64,000 bases of DNA from Methanohalophilus levihalophilus. Lineage in GTDB: Archaea > Halobacteriota > Methanosarcinia > Methanosarcinales > Methanosarcinaceae. Location: contig NZ_JAGGLK010000001.1 of assembly GCF_017874375.1 (NCBI RefSeq), positions 496,001-560,000 of the forward strand. The letters run 5' to 3'. Positions 45,560-54,466 of this stretch are shown here, piece by piece. The notes beneath the pieces are model-generated. The model was not told the DNA's origin. It saw only the letters and a list, made by a program, of their open reading frames with translations, and did no database searches. Position 1 is the first letter of the stretch, and each line of letters opens with the position of its first letter. The position numbers and the translations under genes were made by a program.

Positions 45560-46684
45560 TTAGATCACGTTAAAATACAACAGTACAGCAAGTAGTATCA
45601 GCACTACACCTGTAACAAAACGTATTGCTGAACGTCTTTTCTCCCTGAATTCCATCACTGTTTCAGGGCTCAATCCAAATGCCAGGAAAATACCGAGTCC
45701 AAGCACCGGAAATACAACACCGAAATTGTAAATGACGAGATAGAAAGCACCTTCCAGAAGATCGGTTCTTGAGATTAACATATCCAGTATGGAAAGGTAA
45801 ACCGCTCCGACACAGGGAGCTTTGACCAGCGAGAACAAGCCGCCTGCAAGGAATGACAAAGCAAGCGCATTCTTCCCATGTATGTTATTCATAAATGAGA
45901 TTACCGAACCTGGTGTTTTGAACGTTGATTCAGAATGCTTTCTAAGGTAATACGCATCATAGACATGCCAGATGCCCAGGATACCTATGATTACCGTCAT
46001 GAATAATGTAATAGCGCCTCTGGATTCCGGAAGTATGCTTACCGCCTTAAGAAAACTTAATCCGGCTATCATGTAGGTTGTAAAAATACCCGCGCAGAAG
46101 CTCCCGACTACTATGAGCATTTCTTTCTTGCCACCGTTTGATGAAATTGTTACCGATGCAAGAAATGCCATTACTGCTAGAAGGCAAGGATTAAACCCCG
46201 CAAGGAAACCCGCTATCAATACAACAGCCGGAGATAGCTCAAAGGGAGTACCTTCTTCCTCATTCTCTTCTGCTAAGTGCTCAATTGTCTCATCATCAGG
46301 AATTGCAGGAGCATTCTCAATCGCATCAATCAACAGGTTCTCAAGTACTGCAGGATCGCCTTCATAATCTGAATAAGAGATAACGGTCGTCTTATTCACC
46401 ACAATAGCAGGAACAGTGTAGATTCCATAGCTCTTCAGAAGGCTGTAGGAAGTTGCTATATTGTGTGTTGTGTAATTACTGTTGTCATATTTGTTGATTA
46501 CAGAATCTATGACAGGTGATGTTTGCTCGCATTTCAGGCAACCATCTTCATAAAAGTACTCAACCAGTATTTCATCCGAAGGTGCTGCCATAGCAGGAGA
46601 AATACCTGAAATAGCAAGGAGAAACACCAGAAAAAAGATTATTGAATCAGTGGCATACTGTCGTAGCACATGTCTCTTTGTCAT
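45560..46684 (-). CDS. thioredoxin-like domain fused to a CcdA/DsbD-type membrane domain (second copy)
   Basis: A 374-aa protein. A signal peptide ends at AMAAPSDE. The thioredoxin-like domain carries CLKC and VPAIVVNK, then an acidic linker (EENEEEG), then the CcdA-like membrane part with NPCLLAV and KAPCVGA. It is the same architecture as the 10664-11647 protein but clearly diverged. It starts inside the 3' end of the upstream lipoprotein gene (38-base overlap), so the two are translated together. It probably supplies electrons or disulfides to that lipoprotein, which has its own Cys pairs (inference). Confidence 0.9.
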   Translation of the reverse strand: MTKRHVLRQYATDSIIFFLVFLLAISGISPAMAAPSDEILVEYFYEDGCLKCEQTSPVIDSVINKYDNSNYTTHNIATSYSLLKSYGIYTVPAIVVNKTTVISYSDYEGDPAVLENLLIDAIENAPAIPDDETIEHLAEENEEEGTPFELSPAVVLIAGFLAGFNPCLLAVMAFLASVTISSNGGKKEMLIVVGSFCAGIFTTYMIAGLSFLKAVSILPESRGAITLFMTVIIGILGIWHVYDAYYLRKHSESTFKTPGSVISFMNNIHGKNALALSFLAGGLFSLVKAPCVGAVYLSILDMLISRTDLLEGAFYLVIYNFGVVFPVLGLGIFLAFGLSPETVMEFREKRRSAIRFVTGVVLILLAVLLYFNVI

Positions 46685-47096
46685 AGTTACGCTCTGAAAC
46701 CTTCATTTTTTCGACATGCAACAATTCACCTGTCTCTGCTGAAATATAGCTTTCAACAACATATATATCGCTGATTTTCTGGCAGGCGCAGCTTCGCTCC
46801 ATAATTTCCACTTTCCAGATATTGTCTTCAGACATATCGGTTCCATTTAGGGCTTCAGGCACTTCCTGAATCAGAGTTGTCCGCGTGACTCTCCAATCCG
46901 GTTCATCGTAGTACCTTGACATAAAATCAGCAACATCAGAGTCATTCATCGTTATTGATATTGCCTGAGAATCATTAAAATTCAATACAATTCCTTCATC
47001 GGTTGTCGGCGGTTCCGCTATTGAAACACAGCCTGCGCTTACAATACTAACTAAAACCACCACAGCAACTGCTGCAAGCATATTTGTTTTTTGCAT
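46647..47096 (-). CDS. cysteine-containing exported lipoprotein
   Basis: A 149-aa protein with lipobox VSAGC, modified Cys at about residue 23. The mature part has a beta-rich body and two Cys groups, RSCACQK and ETCATTVC. These thiols and the overlap with the thioredoxin-CcdA gene point to a thiol-redox role at the cell surface. Family not recognised. The divergent neighbour is larB. Confidence 0.82.
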   Translation of the reverse strand: MQKTNMLAAVAVVVLVSIVSAGCVSIAEPPTTDEGIVLNFNDSQAISITMNDSDVADFMSRYYDEPDWRVTRTTLIQEVPEALNGTDMSEDNIWKVEIMERSCACQKISDIYVVESYISAETGELLHVEKMKVSERNYDKETCATTVCH

Positions 47097-47246
47097 TTGT
47101 GTACCCCACTATTATATACAGATTAAAATTTATATAATATAAATCTAATTAGCCGATTTCGCGTATTTCAGGAATTTTTAAGGCTGAAAAACGTCAAAGT
47201 GTAGCTACTAATCAGCAAAACTATTCACGAAAAGGCAGGAGTGCAA

Positions 47247-48035
47247 ATGAAACTAGAAAAAATTCTGGAACAGATCAAAAATGGTGAAATTGATCTGGAA
47301 ACAGCCAAAGCAAGCATCAGTTCAATGGGTTACACTCCTGTTTCGGAAATTGCCAAAATAGATACCTGCAGAAGACATCGAACAGGTATCATGGAAGCGA
47401 TTCTTGCAGAGGGAAAAAAGCCGCATGACGTTGTGGATATAGCAAACGTCCAGATAACTGCAACAGGCAGGGTCCTGATAACCCGAATTGGAAAAGAGCA
47501 CAAAGACGCACTGGAAGTTTCATTTGCTCCCGAGCAAATAGACTGGAGCCTTAATGGAACTACAGCAGTTGTTCATAACAACACCCCTGTAACCAGGACC
47601 GGAGGAGTTGTAGCCATTATCACTGCTGGAACTGCGGATATTCCTGTGGCGGAAGAAGCCAGAATGGTAGCTTCGGAAATGGGATGTGATACTCTTGCCA
47701 TTTATGATGTTGGAGTCGCCGGCCTTCACAGGCTGGTTGGTGAAATGCATAAGCTACAGGAAAGGAGACCAGATTCAATTATAGTCGCTGCAGGTCGGGA
47801 AGGAACACTTCCAACAATTGTGTCCGGACTTGTGGATGTTCCGGTAATCGGCCTTCCCGTATCCACAGGTTATGGAGCAGGAGGAAAAGGAAAAGCAGCC
47901 ATGTTTTCAATGCTGCAATCGTGTTCTGTTATATCCGTTGTAAACATCGATGCCGGGTTTGTTGCCGGGGCTTTTGCCGCAAGAATTGCAAATACTGTTG
48001 CAGAAGCAAGAAAACAAAGTGGTGATTGTGAATGA
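47247..48035 (+). CDS. larB: nickel-pincer cofactor biosynthesis protein LarB
   Basis: A 262-aa protein of the AIR carboxylase fold. LarB adds a carboxyl group to nicotinic acid adenine dinucleotide, the first step toward the nickel-pincer nucleotide cofactor of lactate racemase-type enzymes. Recognisable motifs are TGIMEAILAEGKKP near residue 50 and ITAGTADIPVAEEA with DVGVAGLHRL. I chose the ATG at 47247 because AGGAG lies five bases upstream. The stop overlaps larC by four bases (ATGA). larA and larE are not in the window. Confidence 0.93.
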   Translation: MKLEKILEQIKNGEIDLETAKASISSMGYTPVSEIAKIDTCRRHRTGIMEAILAEGKKPHDVVDIANVQITATGRVLITRIGKEHKDALEVSFAPEQIDWSLNGTTAVVHNNTPVTRTGGVVAIITAGTADIPVAEEARMVASEMGCDTLAIYDVGVAGLHRLVGEMHKLQERRPDSIIVAAGREGTLPTIVSGLVDVPVIGLPVSTGYGAGGKGKAAMFSMLQSCSVISVVNIDAGFVAGAFAARIANTVAEARKQSGDCE

Positions 48036-49234
48036 AAGCCCTTGTTTTTGATGCATTTTCTGGTGCTTCCGGAGACATGATACTTGCCAGCCTGCTTGCG
48101 CTGGGTGCAGACAGGAATAAAATTACCACTACACTTGAAAATGCACTGGGAATTTCTGTTTCCGTAGGAAAAACAAGCAAAAAGGAAATCGAAGCCACGG
48201 ATGTCCACATCCATGTAAAAGAGAAAGAAAAAACCAGATGTTATGCTGAAATTGTGGAAACTGTTAAATCTATGGGGCTTTCGGATGAAGTTGAAGAAAA
48301 CACATTATCCGTTTTTGCAATAATAGCTGAAGCCGAAGCAAAGGTTCATGGAGTTTCCCTTGAAGAACTTCATTTCCATGAAGTAGGACAAAATGATGCC
48401 TTTGCCGATGTAATCGGCTCCTGCATGGCACTTCAGGATCTGGGTTTTAGTTGTGGGGACTCAATTTTCTGTACAGCGTTAAATGTCGGCGGAGGTATGG
48501 CTAAAACAGCACATGGAACACTGCCGGTGCCGGCTCCTGCAACCCTTGAAATACTGAAAAACAGAAAATTACCGTTTTACGGCGAAGGAAACAGGGAACT
48601 GCTAACCCCTACTGGAGCAGCACTTCTTGCTCATTTTGCAAAACCCATAAAGACACTGCCCTGCGGAAATCTGCTTGAAATCGGATACGGTGCAGGGGAT
48701 GCAGATATGGAAACTCCCAATGTCCTTCGCATAATGCTGATGGATTTGGATGAAGAAGCGGCGTGTCTTTCAAAAGATACAATTGAAGTGCTGGAAACAA
48801 ATGTTGACGATGTCACCGGGGAAATACTTGGAAATCTCTTTGACAGGCTCCTTTCAATGGGTGCCAGGGATGTTGTCATAATTCCTGCAACCATGAAGAA
48901 AAACCGGCCGGGATACGTTATAAAAGTGATTACATCTCCAGAAAGCAGTGCACTTCTGGCCCGGGAGATAATAAAAGAAACCGGTACACTTGGTGTACGT
49001 GTGATGCCATCCAGACACAGATTCAAAACCGAAAGGAAATTTGAGACTATAAACGTCCAATTCAACGATCTTAGTTCTGACGTAATCGTAAAAATAGCTC
49101 AGGATTTAAGTGGTGAAATACTTCACATCTCGGCTGAATACGAAGATTGTAAGATTGTTGCCAGAAAAACCGGTTTGCCACTAAAAGATGTTATACGAAA
49201 GGTAGAGGATGAAGCCTGGCGGAAATATATGTGA
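48032..49234 (+). CDS. larC: nickel insertion protein LarC
   Basis: A 400-aa protein that inserts nickel into the pincer cofactor. It starts FDAFSGASGDMILASLLALG, has a His-rich stretch (ELHFHEVGQNDAFADV) and GAGDADMETPNVLR, and the second domain contains LETNVDDVTGEILG. In several species LarC is made as two frames by frameshift. Here it is one continuous frame. It forms a two-gene operon with larB. Confidence 0.93.
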   Translation: MKALVFDAFSGASGDMILASLLALGADRNKITTTLENALGISVSVGKTSKKEIEATDVHIHVKEKEKTRCYAEIVETVKSMGLSDEVEENTLSVFAIIAEAEAKVHGVSLEELHFHEVGQNDAFADVIGSCMALQDLGFSCGDSIFCTALNVGGGMAKTAHGTLPVPAPATLEILKNRKLPFYGEGNRELLTPTGAALLAHFAKPIKTLPCGNLLEIGYGAGDADMETPNVLRIMLMDLDEEAACLSKDTIEVLETNVDDVTGEILGNLFDRLLSMGARDVVIIPATMKKNRPGYVIKVITSPESSALLAREIIKETGTLGVRVMPSRHRFKTERKFETINVQFNDLSSDVIVKIAQDLSGEILHISAEYEDCKIVARKTGLPLKDVIRKVEDEAWRKYM

Positions 49235-49264
49235 AATAAATACTATCCTGTTTTCCTGAAATGC

Positions 49265-51190
49265 TTATGCTTTGGCATTTAGTGGTAGCGTAAAAGTAAA
49301 TTCACTGCCCTTGTCAACTTCGCTTTTTAGATTGATGGTTCCGCCATGCATTTCAACATATTTCTTGACTAAAGCAAGTCCAAGACCAGTTCCCTCATAC
49401 TGACGATTAGTAGCGGAATCAACCTGTCTGAAAGGATCAAAAATATCTTTCTGGTATTCCCGTGGAATGCCAATTCCTGTATCTGCAACTGATATCCGGA
49501 TCTTGTCGCCGGTCAATTCCAAATTTATATCAATTTTTCCCATTTCCGGAGTAAACTTGAGTGCATTGCTGAGAAGATTGTACATTACTTCTTTAATTTT
49601 GATACCGTCAGCAATAACTTCTAGATTTTGAGGATGCAAATTGATTGTCAGATTAATAAATTTTCTCTTTGCCATGGGTTCCATCAACGTACCTATCTCA
49701 CCAATTAATTCAGAAATGTCAATTAAAGAAGGTTCAAATTCCATTTTGCCGGATTCTACTTTTGAAAGATCAAGAATGTCATTTATTATTTCAAGAAGGT
49801 GTTTTCCACTGTCCGAAATGTTTCTTGCATACTTTGATTGCTTTTCGCTAAGATCTCCAAACTTGTTTAACTGAAGAAGTTCGGAAAAACCGATTATTGA
49901 ATTTAGAGGTGTGCGGAGTTCATGGCTCATGTTGGCCAAGAATTCACTCTTTGATCGATTAGAAGCTTCAGCTGCAATTTTAGCATGGAGTAGGGAATCC
50001 TCTACTTTCTTCCGATTAGTAATGTCCCTCCCAATACCTAATACCCCAATTAGCTTTCCTTCAACATCATACATGGGTGTTTTGATTGTCTCAAGCAATT
50101 CTCTGTGCCCATCATCAGCATAAGTGATTTCTTCTTCGTTTATGGATGATTTACCGGCATACATCGCATCCAGATCTTTTTTCCTGAAAAAAGATGCAAG
50201 TCCCTGATCTAAAAAATCATAGTCTGATTTTCCAACAATTTCCAGTTCTTTTGCACCAAAAAAACGTTCAAATTTTGAATTGCATGCAAGATAGACACCA
50301 TCAGGATCTTTAAGCCAGACTAAATCAGGGATAGTGTTAACTAGTGTCCTGAGTCTTCCCCTGCTTTCTATCAATTCCCTTTCTATCTTTTTACGCTTAG
50401 TAATATCAATTGCAGTAGCTGCCAGATATTTAGGTTTGCCGTTCTCATCTTCTACAATTGCAACACTCATCAAAGTAGGGAATTCAGTACCATCCTTGCG
50501 GACATGCCAACTTTCAAAATAACTGAAACCTCCGTTTTCCAGCAGTGACCCATTGATTCTATTAACGTCTTCCATTTGTTTTTCATTATGACATATGGAA
50601 ATGTCATTTCCAATCATTTCATCAGGACTATACCCATGAATTTTCGCAAAATAGGAATTCATGTACAAAATGTTGCCCTGAAGATCAGCAATAGCATTAC
50701 CGAAATTTGCAGTGTCAAATATCGTCTTGAACTTGCCGGCTTCTTCTTCAGCTTCTTTTCTTACAGTTATATCAATTAGATTCAAAAGAACAAAAGTTGG
50801 GTTTGTTTTGGAAAGAGGAGAAACTTTCATCAAAAACCATTGCTTTTCGTCTGGAAAGTGACATGGATATTCAATTTCAAAATAGTCTATTTCCCTTTTT
50901 ATAACACTCTTTATCCCCATAGCAGCATCGGAGAATACACCGGTGTTTTCTTTTTTGTTTTTAGAGCATATATTCAGGCAAAGAGACTCTTCCAGACTTA
51001 TGACTGGATTTAACCGATTGCTTTCAACAAAAGACTTCCAGCTCTCATTTGTATAAACAATTGCTCCATCGGGGGAAAAGATCGCAATTTTGTCTTTCCA
51101 CAGATCAAATTGTTCAGCAGATTTTAGGATATCTGATAGCCCTGCTGATACAGACTACTTTGATAAAGGATTTTGACAACGTTTTTTCAA
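49265..51190 (-). CDS. multi-PAS histidine kinase with an in-frame TAG near the N-terminus
   Basis: The frame is open from TTG at 51190 (AGAGGTG five bases upstream) with one TAG at 51155-51157, codon 12. Downstream of the TAG a PAS-like segment (DLWKDKIAIFSPDGAIVYTN) matches the N-terminus of the 57307 kinase (DLKKDIFSIISPKGIILYAN). No ATG, GTG or TTG occurs between the TAG and 50920, so starting at 50920 would lose half a PAS domain. Three further PAS domains, HisKA (NMSHELRTP) and HATPase (ADTGIGIP, GTGLGLA) follow. The total is 641 residues. UAG read-through near the start is the best explanation. A TATA box (TTTATATAA) lies about 55 bases upstream. Confidence 0.72.
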
Positions 51191-51589
51191 GAAAACACCT
51201 CTAAGTAAATCGCAATCCTATACGATATATGAAAAGTAAATTATATAAATTGAACTAAATAATAATAGTTTTAATAATTTAAAATAAATGGACCTGCTGG
51301 ATTAAATTGTATTGATTTGCTATCCACTAATTTTCCAGTTTTGACTCTAAAAGGAAAGGCATTTTCAGAAGCTGTTAATCATAATATGAAGGCATATTTG
51401 CAATTAATGCTATTGAATTTGCTACATATTGGAAAATGAGATTTATTTAATAGACAAATTCAATAAATAATCAATAAATAATTGTTATATTATATTTTCC
51501 ACTGGAAAATAGGGGGTGAAATCAAAGATTAAAATTGAATTTAAACCATATTTAGCCTATGAGAAAATTACTAAACTAAAAAATATTGA

Positions 51590-54232
51590 TCAATTTTTAT
51601 TCTTTCCAAGTGGAATAGTAAACGTAAAAGTGCTCCCCTTTCCAACTTCACTTTCCAGCCAGATTGTTCCATGGTGCATCTCAACGTATTGCTTGACAAG
51701 AGCAAGCCCGAGCCCGGTACCCTCATATTCACGACTGAAGAATGAATCAACCTGCTTAAAGGGTTCAAAAATTCTTTTTTGTTCTTCTTCGGGGATTCCA
51801 ATACCGTTATCTGAAACAGAAATCTGCACTTTATCCCTAACCTTACGTGCATTTACACGTACTTTTCCATTTTCAGGTGTAAATTTGATTGCATTGCTGA
51901 GAAGGTTGTACAGGATTTCTTTTACTTTGATTTTTTCAGCAAATATTTCCATATTGATAAATTCGATGCTGAAACGAAGATGGATAGATTTTTTATGGGC
52001 AATAGGTTCCATCAAAAGCTGAACTTCATCAAGCACTTCCGGAAGACTGATATTTTCAGGTCCAAATTCCATATTCCCGGCTTCAATCTTTGACAAATCC
52101 AGTATTTCATTGATAAGTTCCAGTAGATGCTGGCCACTTATTGAAATATTCTTGGCATACCGTACTTGCTTATCGCTGAGTTCCCCTGTCCTGTGCAGGA
52201 GAAGCGCTTCTGAGAAGCCTATTATTGAGTTAAGCGGGGTACGGAGCTCGTGACTCATATTTGCAAGGAATTCAGATTTTGTCCTGTTTGCTTCCTCTGC
52301 TGCTATTTTGCTCTGCAAGAGGGCATGCTCGGCATTTTTCCTTTCAGTGATATCATAAGAAATGAACATAATTCCTGACAATTGACCATCTTTAGAGAAA
52401 ATGGGAGTGTCATCTACATTTGCAAAAAATTCATTCCCATCCCTTCTCTGTACTTTGATTTCATCTCCCCAGCTACCCTTTTCCTGCAAAGATTTTATGA
52501 CTTCAGCGGTCTGATCAGGCTCAATATCAGCCCGCATCACCTGTGCAATATGCAAACCCTTGACATCATTAAACTGACATTCATAAAGTTTTTCCGCTGC
52601 TTTGTTCATATATTCAATTTTACCATAAGGATCGGTCGTAATCACAGCCTGGGTTATGGAATCCAGCATATGAGCCTGAGCCCTGATTGCTTTCTCTGAT
52701 TCTTTACGTTTCAACAAGTGACTGATGTTCTCACCTACAAGCTGCAACAGTATCAGTTCGTTTTCTGTCCACCGGCGATGCTTACATACTGAATCAAAAC
52801 CTAAGAAACCAGTCAGTTTTTTTTCCTGAAACATAGGAACAACAACAAGTGACTTGATACCCTGAATTTCAAAATGCTCGCGTTCAAGTTGTGCTTCAAA
52901 TGAAAGGGAAGCTACATCCTCTACATAAAAAATCTCATGGCTACGCATCGTTTGCGTAAAAAAGGGCAATTCCTTGCTCAAATGAATGCCCTGAAGGTTC
53001 TTGATTTGTGGTGATATACCTTCATCACACCATTCATGAGTATTGTCGGCATAATTTTTGTCTTCCCTGAAAAGGAACACATATGCCCTGTCAGAATTGG
53101 TGAAGCTTCCTATTAAACCCATGGCGTTTTCGATTGTGGAATCGATTTCATCAATACTTATTTCCACAAAATCCGTCGAGATGTTGGTAATGAGTCGCTC
53201 AAAATCAATACGCTGCTTCAAGTCATATTCTGTTTTCCTGGCTTCAATGCCCTTGCCAATGATGTTTGCTATTGTATAAAGTATGGAAATATCGTCTCTG
53301 TCCCACCCACCAATATTATTTACATTATCCATTCCAATAAAACCAGATATTTCACCTTCAATCACTACCGGAAAAACAATGAGGGATTTTATATCCTGCA
53401 TCTCCAAAAGTTCTTTTTCCACCTTTGCTTCAGAAGGTAAAGTTGATACGTTGGAAATAAGAATAGTTTCTCCAGAATTGATTTTCTGAGTCCACCAGGG
53501 AATCATACCAGATGGCATATTCTGCAGGTTTTCTTTTTGACGACTCACCCCGCATGCACACCATTCATGTGTATTGTCCATCAATGTTCTATTTTCACGG
53601 TACTGAAACAGGTATGATCTGCTTGCACAGCACAATGAACCCATCCGTGCAAGGGCGTCATCTATAGCTTCATCAATATTAAAAGGTGAAACAAACATCG
53701 AAGATACCGATGCGATTGTTTCTTCTATTGCAAGCTTTCTCTGGATTAAGGCCTCTGAATTCTTGCGCCGGGTGATCTCACGAATAATTGCAATAGCATG
53801 CCAAAAACCATTCTGAGATTTTACTGAGGAAAGAGACAATTCAATCGGTATTATTCTCCCTGATTTCGTTATTCCTTCCAGTTCCAGAATATTCCCAATA
53901 GCAGAGCCTGTGCCTGTTTTCGTAAAGTGATCAAAAAATGATTCGTATTGCAGCCTATCCTTTTCAGAACAAAGATAATTGTGAACATTTTTGCCTAGCA
54001 TTTCTTCTAAAGAATATCCAAAAATAGACTCTGCTGCTTTGTTCCAAAAGATTACTTTCCCTGAGTTATCAATCATGATTATAGCATCACGGGCATTTTC
54101 AGCCAGCAATTGAAATATCCCTCTTGAATCGATAGATGGAAGAGACGTATTGACGTCCTCCAAAATGTTTGTATATTCCGAGAAAGAAATTTTTTCACAC
54201 TTTTTGTCAATCAGACCAGATTTTGTGGTCAT
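51590..54232 (-). CDS. PAS-GAF-GAF-PAS histidine kinase
   Basis: An 880-aa soluble kinase. The domains in order are PAS (about 38-155), two related GAF domains (about 170-340 and 350-525, each with SLIVFPV- or SLVVVPM-type strands and a NTHEWC motif), a second PAS (540-660), HisKA (NMSHELRTP) and HATPase. The two GAF domains look like an internal duplication. GGAGGC lies three bases before the ATG. The kinase core closely matches that of the MASE3 kinase at 33158-35044. The 51191-51589 interval upstream of the next kinase holds a promoter and a short palindrome (ATTTTCCACTGGAAAAT) but no gene. Confidence 0.94.
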   Translation of the reverse strand: MTTKSGLIDKKCEKISFSEYTNILEDVNTSLPSIDSRGIFQLLAENARDAIIMIDNSGKVIFWNKAAESIFGYSLEEMLGKNVHNYLCSEKDRLQYESFFDHFTKTGTGSAIGNILELEGITKSGRIIPIELSLSSVKSQNGFWHAIAIIREITRRKNSEALIQRKLAIEETIASVSSMFVSPFNIDEAIDDALARMGSLCCASRSYLFQYRENRTLMDNTHEWCACGVSRQKENLQNMPSGMIPWWTQKINSGETILISNVSTLPSEAKVEKELLEMQDIKSLIVFPVVIEGEISGFIGMDNVNNIGGWDRDDISILYTIANIIGKGIEARKTEYDLKQRIDFERLITNISTDFVEISIDEIDSTIENAMGLIGSFTNSDRAYVFLFREDKNYADNTHEWCDEGISPQIKNLQGIHLSKELPFFTQTMRSHEIFYVEDVASLSFEAQLEREHFEIQGIKSLVVVPMFQEKKLTGFLGFDSVCKHRRWTENELILLQLVGENISHLLKRKESEKAIRAQAHMLDSITQAVITTDPYGKIEYMNKAAEKLYECQFNDVKGLHIAQVMRADIEPDQTAEVIKSLQEKGSWGDEIKVQRRDGNEFFANVDDTPIFSKDGQLSGIMFISYDITERKNAEHALLQSKIAAEEANRTKSEFLANMSHELRTPLNSIIGFSEALLLHRTGELSDKQVRYAKNISISGQHLLELINEILDLSKIEAGNMEFGPENISLPEVLDEVQLLMEPIAHKKSIHLRFSIEFINMEIFAEKIKVKEILYNLLSNAIKFTPENGKVRVNARKVRDKVQISVSDNGIGIPEEEQKRIFEPFKQVDSFFSREYEGTGLGLALVKQYVEMHHGTIWLESEVGKGSTFTFTIPLGKNKN

Positions 54233-54466
54233 TTTGCCTCCAGAAAAACAGGGAGGTTTCGGACATTTAATAAATTGTTTTTCAGTATTAGGGTGTTAAA
54301 GTTTGAAATTTGTGGTATAAAAAAGTTGTGACAAATGATCTTTACTTGGTTGAAGATAGAATTTATATAAAGCTTAAAGAACAGATGTCTAAGTAGTAGT
54401 GAAAAATCTTGTTAGAAAATTGATAGTTATTAATTTCCTTTTTTCCACTTTCATAAACCGAGGACA

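Noticed and set aside
51481-51589. Plus-strand gene starting near 51516
   Set aside because: The frame runs antisense through the kinase gene 51590-54232 and has no family resemblance. It is a shadow.
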